This document shows, piece after piece, positions 21,985 to 27,711 of a stretch of DNA of 27,711 nucleotides. Location: NCBI GenBank assembly GCA_037968835.1, contig JBBKWG010000121.1:1-27711 (forward strand). Direction: 5' to 3'. The position numbers and the translations under genes were made by a program. The stretch is from JBBKWG01 sp037968835 (GTDB lineage: Bacteria > Pseudomonadota > Alphaproteobacteria > Rhodobacterales > Rhodobacteraceae). The notes under the pieces are model-generated. The model had not been told where the DNA came from. It ran no database searches and was given only the letters and a program-made list of their open reading frames with translations. The stretch's first letter is position 1. Every line of letters starts with the position of its first letter.

Positions 21985-22959
21985 ATGACCGCCACACGCC
22001 GCACCATTCTGCAGGGCCTGGCAGGAGCAGCGCTCGTCGCTTCGTTTTCGCCGCGCGCCGCACTGGCCGCGGGCGACCGGCTAAGCGTGGTTGCGACCAC
22101 CGGCATGATCGCCGACACCGCGAGACGGGTCGGCGGCGACGCCGTCGATGTCCGCGCGCTGATGGGGCCGGGCGTCGACCCGCACGCCTATCGTCAGACC
22201 CGCACCGATATTCTGGCCATGACCCGCGCCGACCTGGTCCTTTGGAACGGGCTCTATCTCGAGGCGCAAATGGAGGAGTTCTTCGAGGATCTCCATCGCC
22301 GCGTCACCGTCACCGCGGTGAGCGAGGCGGTGTCAGGCGAAAGCCTCGTGTCGCACGATACCTACGCCGACCGGTTCGATCCGCACGTCTGGATGGACCC
22401 GAACCTGTGGCGCCATGTAACGCTTGCGATCCGCGACGCGATGACGATTGCCGCGCCCTCGCGAGCCGAAACGTTCGCGGCGAACGCTGATGCGTATCTC
22501 GGTGAACTCGACGCGCTGGTGGTCTATGTCAAAGACATCCTCGCCACGGTCGTTGCCGAGAAGCGCGTGCTTGTCACCGCCCACGACGCCTTCAACTATT
22601 TCGGCCGCGCCTATGAATTCGAAGTTATCGGCATTCAAGGCATCTCGACCGAAAGCGAGGCGGGTCTGAACCGCATCAGCGAGTTGGTGAACTTGCTGGT
22701 CGAACGAAAGATCGCCGCGGTTTTCGCCGAAAGCTCGGTCTCGGACCGCTCGATCCGCGCGCTGATCGAAGGTGCTGCGGCTGCCGGGCACAATGTCCGT
22801 GTCGGGGGCGAGCTGTTTTCAGACGCGATGGGCATGCCGGAGACATATGAGGGCACATATCTTGGCATGATCGACCACAACGCGACGACGATTGCCCGCG
22901 CTCTTGGCGGAACCGCGCCCGAACGTGGGATGACCGGTCGTCTGAGTGCGGGAAGTTGA
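21985..22959 (+). CDS. troA: Mn/Zn-type ABC transporter substrate-binding protein (TroA/cluster A-I family)
   Basis: 324 residues, periplasmic. The signal peptide (1-29) has the form TRRTILQGLAG, so it may use the Tat route. Metal ligands line up as His67 (GVDPHAY), His134 (FDPHVW), His200 (VTAHDAF) and Asp280 (LFSDAMG), the H-H-H-D set of Treponema TroA; Mn-specific PsaA/SitA proteins usually have Glu at the third place. There is no His-rich loop as in ZnuA. GIQGISTESEAGL (216-228) is a cluster A-I family mark. Zn and Mn are both possible cargo; the Fur/Mur-like box upstream leans to Mn or Fe. The start is ATG 21985 with GAGGG upstream, and the next gene begins 4 bases after the stop. Confidence 0.92.
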   Translation: MTATRRTILQGLAGAALVASFSPRAALAAGDRLSVVATTGMIADTARRVGGDAVDVRALMGPGVDPHAYRQTRTDILAMTRADLVLWNGLYLEAQMEEFFEDLHRRVTVTAVSEAVSGESLVSHDTYADRFDPHVWMDPNLWRHVTLAIRDAMTIAAPSRAETFAANADAYLGELDALVVYVKDILATVVAEKRVLVTAHDAFNYFGRAYEFEVIGIQGISTESEAGLNRISELVNLLVERKIAAVFAESSVSDRSIRALIEGAAAAGHNVRVGGELFSDAMGMPETYEGTYLGMIDHNATTIARALGGTAPERGMTGRLSAGS

Positions 22960-22963
22960 TGCC

Positions 22964-23773
22964 ATGACCGAGACCCTGCGCCTTGCCACTCCCGAAGACG
23001 ACACCGCCGCGAGGGTGGCGTTGCGTGAAAGCCCGTTGGCGATCCGTGGTCTTACAGTTGCTTATGATCAGAAACCGGCGGTCTTCTCGATCGACGCGAC
23101 TGTGACACCGGGCAGCATGACTGCGATCATCGGCCCGAACGGCGCGGGCAAGTCGACGCTGCTGAAGGCCGCGCTCGGCATCATAAAGCCGCTGTCGGGC
23201 GTCATCTCGGTCTTTGGCCAGCCGATGTCCGAAATGCGCCATCGCACCGCCTATGTGCCACAGCGTGCCAGCGTCGATTGGGATTTCCCTACGCGGGTGA
23301 TCGACGTGGTACTGATGGGTCTTTACCGCCAACTTGGTCTTCTGAGCCGTGTTCGTGCCAAACATCGCACCCGCGCGATGGAATGCCTGTCACGGGTCGG
23401 TATGGAGGACTTCGCGGACCGCCAGATCGGTCAATTGTCGGGCGGACAGCAACAACGTGTGTTCCTGGCGCGTGCGCTGGCGCAGGATGCGGACCTGTAT
23501 CTGCTGGACGAGCCGTTTGCGGGCGTCGATGCCGCCACCGAAACCGCAATCATCGAGGTTCTGAAATCGCTGAAAGCCGAGGGTCGCACGGTGGTTGCCG
23601 TGCACCATGATCTTTCGACGGTAAGCGAGTATTTCGACAACGTGCTGATCCTGAACGTCCGCAAGGTCTCGGAAGGGCCGGTCGAAACGGCCTTCACCCG
23701 CACTGCGCTCGATGCGGCGTATGGCGGGCGGCTGGCAACGGCCCAGATCGACCGGCTTTCGGTCGCGGGTTAA
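22964..23773 (+). CDS. troB: Mn/Zn ABC transporter ATP-binding protein
   Basis: 269-residue ATPase of the ZnuC/TroB/SitB group. Walker A GPNGAGKST (57-65), Q-loop YVPQRASVDWDFP (97-109, characteristic of this metal-uptake group), ABC signature LSGGQQQRVFLAR (158-170), Walker B LYLLDEP (178-184) and the switch histidine in VHHDLSTV are all intact. An N-terminal tail of about 25 polar residues precedes the domain. The start at ATG 22964 is chosen because it lies 4 bases after the troA stop; an upstream GTG would overlap troA. The permease gene begins 4 bases after its stop. Confidence 0.94.
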   Translation: MTETLRLATPEDDTAARVALRESPLAIRGLTVAYDQKPAVFSIDATVTPGSMTAIIGPNGAGKSTLLKAALGIIKPLSGVISVFGQPMSEMRHRTAYVPQRASVDWDFPTRVIDVVLMGLYRQLGLLSRVRAKHRTRAMECLSRVGMEDFADRQIGQLSGGQQQRVFLARALAQDADLYLLDEPFAGVDAATETAIIEVLKSLKAEGRTVVAVHHDLSTVSEYFDNVLILNVRKVSEGPVETAFTRTALDAAYGGRLATAQIDRLSVAG

Positions 23774-23777
23774 AGAC

Positions 23778-24983
23778 ATGCTCTGGCAGGCGCTGACCTT
23801 CCAGCTTGGCTACAACGCCACGCTCGTCACGCTCGGGGCCGCACTTCTGGGTGTGGCAGCGGGTGTCACGGGAACATTCCTTTTCCTGCGCAAGCGCGCG
23901 CTGGTCAGCGATGCGATCAGCCACGCCACGCTTCCCGGTGTCGGCCTGGCCTTCATCGCGATGGTCGCGATGGGCATGGACGGGCGCAGTCTGCCGGGGC
24001 TTCTGATCGGATCGGCTATCTCGGCGGCGCTTGGTCTGCTTGCGGTCCAATGGCTCTCGACGCGCACGCGCCTGTCCGAGGACGCCGCTATCGGTGCGGT
24101 TCTGTCGGTGTTCTTCGGCTTCGGGATCGTTCTGCTGACGGTCATACAGACAATGACTGCCGGTCGGCAGGCAGGGCTTGAATCATTCCTGTTGGGCTCG
24201 ACCGCCGGGATGCTGTTTTCGGATGCTATGCTGATTGCAGTCGGCGGTGCGGTCGCGCTTGCCCTCGTGATGGCCCTCAGACGCCCGATGACGCTGGCCG
24301 CCTTCGATCCGGAGTTCGCTGCGGCAAGCGGGATTAATCTCGACCGAACGGATCTGGCGATGATGGGCCTTGTCATGGGCGTGACCGTGATCGGGTTGAA
24401 GATCGTCGGCCTCATCCTGATCGTCGCGCTGCTTATCATCCCGCCGGTCACGGCGCGGTTCTGGAGCGACCGGTCGGATCGTGTCGTCGTGATTGCCGGC
24501 CTTCTCGGCGGGCTTTCGGGTTGGGCTGGGGCGGCAATCTCGGCCAGTGCACCGGCGCTGCCGACGGGTCCCATCATCGTGTTGGTGGCTTTCGGCTTGT
24601 TTGCGCTTTCGCTGCTCTTCGCGCCAGCCCGCGGTGGCGTTGCTGCGCTGATCCGGCATCGGCGTTTTCAGTCCGGTGTTCACGTCCGGCAGGGGCTTTT
24701 GTCGCTGGCGCAGGGTCAGCCGATTTACGAGCCGCTGACGCTGCGACTGCTGCAAAAGCGCGGTCTGGTGCGGGCGGATGGTGTGGCGACCGACGACGGG
24801 CGCGCCCACGCATCCCGAGCAATCAGGGACGAGAAACGCTGGGAAGTGGCGCGCGCGATTCCCGCGTTCGAGCTGGCGACTGCGCGCTATGACGGCATGA
24901 CCCGGATCGAGGATGTTCTGACCGTCGATCAGATCGGCGAGATCGACGCTTTGATCCGTCCGCCGCGAAAGGCGGATGTATGA
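23778..24983 (+). CDS. troC: Mn/Zn ABC transporter permease with cytoplasmic winged-helix-like extension
   Basis: 401 residues; the usual permease needs about 285. Residues 1-282 are the ABC-3 membrane domain with about eight helices and the family marks GTFLFLRKRALVSDAISHATLPG (about 32-54), SVFFGFGIVLL and IIPPVTARF (220-228). Residues about 283-401 are a soluble extension with LTLRLLQKRGLVRADGVATDDGR (about 320-342), which looks like a winged-helix segment, and a closing RIEDVLTVDQIGEIDALI helix. I recall TroC/MntC-type permeases with a DtxR-like tail in treponemes, chlamydiae and alphaproteobacteria; a metal-sensing or inhibitory role would be inference. Confidence 0.92.
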   Translation: MLWQALTFQLGYNATLVTLGAALLGVAAGVTGTFLFLRKRALVSDAISHATLPGVGLAFIAMVAMGMDGRSLPGLLIGSAISAALGLLAVQWLSTRTRLSEDAAIGAVLSVFFGFGIVLLTVIQTMTAGRQAGLESFLLGSTAGMLFSDAMLIAVGGAVALALVMALRRPMTLAAFDPEFAAASGINLDRTDLAMMGLVMGVTVIGLKIVGLILIVALLIIPPVTARFWSDRSDRVVVIAGLLGGLSGWAGAAISASAPALPTGPIIVLVAFGLFALSLLFAPARGGVAALIRHRRFQSGVHVRQGLLSLAQGQPIYEPLTLRLLQKRGLVRADGVATDDGRAHASRAIRDEKRWEVARAIPAFELATARYDGMTRIEDVLTVDQIGEIDALIRPPRKADV

Positions 24984-25022
24984 CAATTCGCCACGTCAGA
25001 CTCCGCTCGACTTCTTGTGATC

Positions 25023-25037
25023 TCGATAATTCATCGA
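25023..25037. promoter_or_regulatory. Perfect inverted repeat in the troC-troD gap
   Basis: TCGAT-AATTC-ATCGA is a perfect 5-base dyad with a 5-base centre, in the 109-base gap between the two permease genes. The AT-rich centre ATAATTCAT resembles half of a Fur-type site. It may mark a second regulated start before troD. I see no convincing -35/-10 pair around it. Confidence 0.35.
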
Positions 25038-25092
25038 AATTGGAGACCCTTGGGAACAGTGAGCATCATACAGCGTCGCGAGGATTAAGCCG

Positions 25093-26007
25093 ATGAATGC
25101 CGGAGAATTCGTCGCCCTGAATCTGACGCCGCTTCTGATCGGGTGCCTTGCCGCCGTAGCCTGCGCGTTGCCCGGCAACTTCCTCGTTCTTCGCAAGCAG
25201 GCGCTGATCGGCGACGCCATCAGCCATGTCGTCTTGCCGGGTATCGTCGTGGCGTTTCTTGTGACCGGCACCATCAGCACGTGGCCGATGCTGGCCGGAT
25301 CTGCGCTGGCTGCCCTTGCGGCTGTCGCCATGATCGAGGCCATTCGCCGCTTTGGGCGGATCGAGCCGGGTGCGGCGATGGGAGTTACCTTTACGTCCAT
25401 GTTCGCCGCCGGCGTGCTTTTGCTGGAACAATCCGACACATCCGGCGTGCATCTCGATGTCGAACACGCGCTTTACGGCAACCTCGAGAGCCTGATCTGG
25501 CTCGATGCGACGGGCTGGTCCTCGCTCCTCGATCCGGTTGCGCTCGCGGGCCTGCCGTCCGAGTTCTTTCGCATCGCATTGATCGCGATCGGCATTGTCG
25601 TCCTGCTCGCGATTTTCTGGCGGCCGCTCGCCATTTCGACATTCGACGAGGGGTTCGCGGCATCGCTGGGCCTGCCGACGGGCGCAATTGGGCTTGGTCT
25701 TGTCATCGTCTCGGCTGTTGCCGCCGTCGCTGCCTTTGACGCGGTCGGCTCAATCATCGTGATCGCGATGTTCATCTGCCCGCCCGCCGCCGCGCGCCTG
25801 ATGACGAACCGCCTTGGCACCCAGGTTGCGTGGTCGGTCGCATTCGCACTGATTTCGGCCGTCGGGGGCTACGTTCTTGCAGGCTACGGTCCGCTCTGGC
25901 TCGGCTCCGAGGATGCGGTCAGCGCGGCTGGAATGATTGCGACCGTTTCGGGGCTCATTCTGGCAATCGCCGCAGTCGCTGGGCCACACCGCCACGCCAC
26001 GATATAA
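25093..26007 (+). CDS. troD: Mn/Zn ABC transporter permease, second subunit
   Basis: 304-residue ABC-3 family inner-membrane permease that pairs with the preceding permease. Family marks: CALPGNFLVLRKQALIGDAISHVVLPG (about residues 26-52), LEQSDTSGVHLDVEHALYGNLESL (about 117-140, the periplasmic loop typical of the TroD/SitD subunit) and DAVGSIIVIAMFICPPAAARL (about 216-236). There is no cytoplasmic tail. It starts at ATG 25093 after a GAGGA site. The 109 bases separating it from troC are unlike the 4-base gaps before, and contain a perfect inverted repeat. It ends 15 bases from the converging antiporter gene with no visible terminator. Confidence 0.94.
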   Translation: MNAGEFVALNLTPLLIGCLAAVACALPGNFLVLRKQALIGDAISHVVLPGIVVAFLVTGTISTWPMLAGSALAALAAVAMIEAIRRFGRIEPGAAMGVTFTSMFAAGVLLLEQSDTSGVHLDVEHALYGNLESLIWLDATGWSSLLDPVALAGLPSEFFRIALIAIGIVVLLAIFWRPLAISTFDEGFAASLGLPTGAIGLGLVIVSAVAAVAAFDAVGSIIVIAMFICPPAAARLMTNRLGTQVAWSVAFALISAVGGYVLAGYGPLWLGSEDAVSAAGMIATVSGLILAIAAVAGPHRHATI

Positions 26008-26022
26008 GTCCGTGAGGTTACG

Positions 26023-27711
26023 TCAGCCGGCTTCCGACGGACGATTGGTTGGTGGAATAAGTTCCTCGTCCGCAGCTTCCTCACCGCGTACTGCGGAGTC
26101 CTCGACCGCCATTCGGGCGTCGGTGTCGATCTCGGTGATATCGACCGTGTGCCCTTCGTCCAAGTGCGAAACCAGAGCGGTCTCAAGCTCGGCGTTCAAT
26201 TCCTTGGCGCGCTGCACATAAGCCGGATTCTCGCTGACCGGAATCTTGGGATCCCAAAGCCCGGCCAGTTCGCGCAGTGCCTCGCGATCCTTGCGGAAGA
26301 AGAAGTGTTCGATCTTGCCGGCCTCGGTATCGGTCAGCCCCATATTTTCGAGAACATAGCGCCCGGCCCTGAGCGAAGAGTCGAACATCTCGCGCACGAT
26401 GTCGTTGGCACCGGCCTTGTATAATTCGTAAGTGTGGACCCTGTCATGCGAGCGCGCCACGATGTGCAGATCGGGTCGCTGCGCGCGGGCATATTTCACC
26501 AACTGGATCGCGGCCTTCTTGTCGTCGAGCGCCACAACCATGACGCGGGCGTTTTCAAGGCCCGCAGCATGAAGCAACTCGGGACGGGTCGGATCGCCGA
26601 AAAAGCCCTTGATGCCAAAGCGGCGCATGGTCTGGATCGCTTCCAGATTGTGATCGAGCACAACCGCGCGGAACCCCGCCAGCATCAACAACCGGTTAAC
26701 CACCTGACCGAAGCGTCCGATGCCGGCGATGATGATGGGCTGCTGTTCGTCGATCTCGTCGTCTTCCGGCAAATCGGCAGCCTCGCTTCCGATCATGCGA
26801 TGTTGCAGGCGCTCGTAGGCGATGAAGAACAGGGGTGTCAGCAACATCGACAGGGCGACGATCAACAGCATCCGCTCGCTCAATGCCGCGCCGAAAACGG
26901 CGGTCTGGTTGGCGAACGAGATCAGCACGAAACCAAATTCACCGGCCTGCGCCAGACCCAAAGTGAACAGCCAGCGGTTGCGCCCCTTGAGCCGGAAAAT
27001 CAGCGTCAGAAAATACAGGATGAGACCCTTCACCAGCATCAGCAAAAGCGTCAGCGCAACGATCTGTAGCGGATCGCGGAAAAAGGCGGTGAAGTTGATG
27101 CCAGCGCCCACCGTGATGAAGAACAATCCCAGCAGCAGCCCCTTGAACGGCTCGATATCGGATTCCAGTTCGTGCCGGAATTCCGAGTTTGCCAGAACCA
27201 CACCTGCGAGAAATGTGCCAAGCGCGGGTGACAGACCGACAAGCGTCATGATGAACGCGATTCCAAGGACAATGAGCAGCGCGAACGCTGTGTAAAGCTC
27301 GCGTAGTTTGGCGAAATGTACGAACCGGAAAAGCGGCCGGGTGGCGAACACCCCGAATAGAATGACCAGAACCACCGCCCCAAGTGTCGCCAGCGTCAGC
27401 CCCCAAGCCGGCAATTCCTGAATGAAGGCCATTGCCGATTCAGCGACATGGTCCTCGCCATGGCTGTCCGATGCCACCTCGACACCGGGGCGCATGATCG
27501 ACCCGTCCTGCTTGAACGACATGGCACCGGGAAGCGCCAGAAGCGGAAGGATCGCAAGCATCGGGATAACGGCAATATCCTGCGTCAGCAGGACCGAGAA
27601 CGACGAACGTCCGCCGCTCGTCTGCATCAGGTTCTTTTCGTTCAGGGTCTGAAGCACGATAGCGGTCGACGAAAGGGACAGCACCATGCCGACGGCCAGC
27701 GACGTCTGCCA
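26023..27711 (-). CDS. CPA2/Kef-type monovalent cation:proton antiporter (partial, 5' end outside window)
   Basis: 562 residues are visible; the first membrane helices lie beyond the right edge. The visible part begins inside the membrane domain (VGMVLSLSSTAIVLQTLNE, a CPA2 signature) and continues with about nine more helices, including GLSPALGTFLAGVVLANSEFRHE and GLFFITVGAGINF. A cytoplasmic RCK/TrkA-N domain starts with IIIAGIGRFGQVVNRLL at about visible residue 326; its GxGxxG Rossmann loop is intact and DHNLEAI supplies the acidic residue for NAD(H). A polar acidic tail of about 60 residues ends the protein. The order matches KefB/KefC or YbaL-type antiporters that exchange K+ or Na+ for H+, often gated by nucleotide or glutathione adducts; the exact ion is not readable here. 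Confidence 0.93.
   Translation of the reverse strand, partial: WQTSLAVGMVLSLSSTAIVLQTLNEKNLMQTSGGRSSFSVLLTQDIAVIPMLAILPLLALPGAMSFKQDGSIMRPGVEVASDSHGEDHVAESAMAFIQELPAWGLTLATLGAVVLVILFGVFATRPLFRFVHFAKLRELYTAFALLIVLGIAFIMTLVGLSPALGTFLAGVVLANSEFRHELESDIEPFKGLLLGLFFITVGAGINFTAFFRDPLQIVALTLLLMLVKGLILYFLTLIFRLKGRNRWLFTLGLAQAGEFGFVLISFANQTAVFGAALSERMLLIVALSMLLTPLFFIAYERLQHRMIGSEAADLPEDDEIDEQQPIIIAGIGRFGQVVNRLLMLAGFRAVVLDHNLEAIQTMRRFGIKGFFGDPTRPELLHAAGLENARVMVVALDDKKAAIQLVKYARAQRPDLHIVARSHDRVHTYELYKAGANDIVREMFDSSLRAGRYVLENMGLTDTEAGKIEHFFFRKDREALRELAGLWDPKIPVSENPAYVQRAKELNAELETALVSHLDEGHTVDITEIDTDARMAVEDSAVRGEEAADEELIPPTNRPSEAG

Noticed and set aside
21774..22118. 114-residue minus-strand frame overlapping the start of troA
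   Set aside because: Covers the troA promoter, operator and signal peptide on the other strand; no family features.
25060..25089. Nine-codon GTG-started leader peptide before troD
   Set aside because: No ribosome-binding site and no attenuator structure; a frame of this length is expected by chance.
1..27711. Mobile elements, tRNA genes, CRISPR arrays or an attachment site at the borders of the formate dehydrogenase island
   Set aside because: No transposase or integrase-like protein, tRNA cloverleaf, regularly spaced repeat or direct flanking repeat was found by reading.

Overview
The window looks like chromosomal DNA of a GC-rich alphaproteobacterium, most likely of the order Rhodobacterales. 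This is inferred from protein style and gene order; no rRNA or marker search was possible. Genes are dense, with many 1-4 bp overlaps. I see no tRNA, rRNA, CRISPR array, insertion sequence or phage gene.

Left part (1-4516). A partial Mrp/ApbC-type Fe-S carrier ATPase gene (running off the left edge) and a small DUF6494 gene form a minus-strand pair. Divergent from them is a secreted c-type cytochrome that carries a shortened tungstate/molybdate-binding-protein-like domain and appears to start with a rare ATC codon. Then come trmB (tRNA m7G46 methyltransferase), aroA (EPSP synthase) and a GFA-family zinc protein that overlaps the aroA stop.

Central part (4513-18660) is a formate dehydrogenase island. 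A minus-strand poly-[4Fe-4S] protein is divergent from a long plus-strand series: DUF3305, DUF3306, a TorD-like chaperone, a 61-aa Tat-target peptide, the Tat-exported catalytic subunit (Cys type, not selenocysteine), the four-cluster beta subunit, a terminator, a TPR protein, the cytochrome b gamma subunit, a WD40-cytochrome c fusion, a 41-aa membrane peptide missed by usual length cut-offs, the tungstate ABC transporter TupB-TupC-TupA, and a PLDc_N-like membrane peptide. Putting tungstate uptake in the same transcriptional direction, with almost no gaps, suggests a tungsten-dependent periplasmic formate dehydrogenase that passes electrons to quinone and perhaps also to a dedicated cytochrome c.

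Right part (18672-27711) is about metal and cofactor transport. A minus-strand cobalamin riboswitch leads btuC-btuD-like genes and a TonB-like gene; each overlaps the next by 4 bp, and no binding protein or receptor gene is present. In the opposite direction, a promoter with an overlapping Fur-family operator drives a Mn/Zn-type ABC system (binding protein, ATPase, permease with a cytoplasmic extension, second permease). A partial CPA2/Kef-type cation:proton antiporter runs off the right edge.

The strongest candidates for under-described biology are the solute-binding-domain/cytochrome c fusion with its ATC start, the WD40-cytochrome c plus 41-aa peptide between formate dehydrogenase and tungstate uptake, and the TPR gene placed between the beta and gamma subunits behind a terminator.
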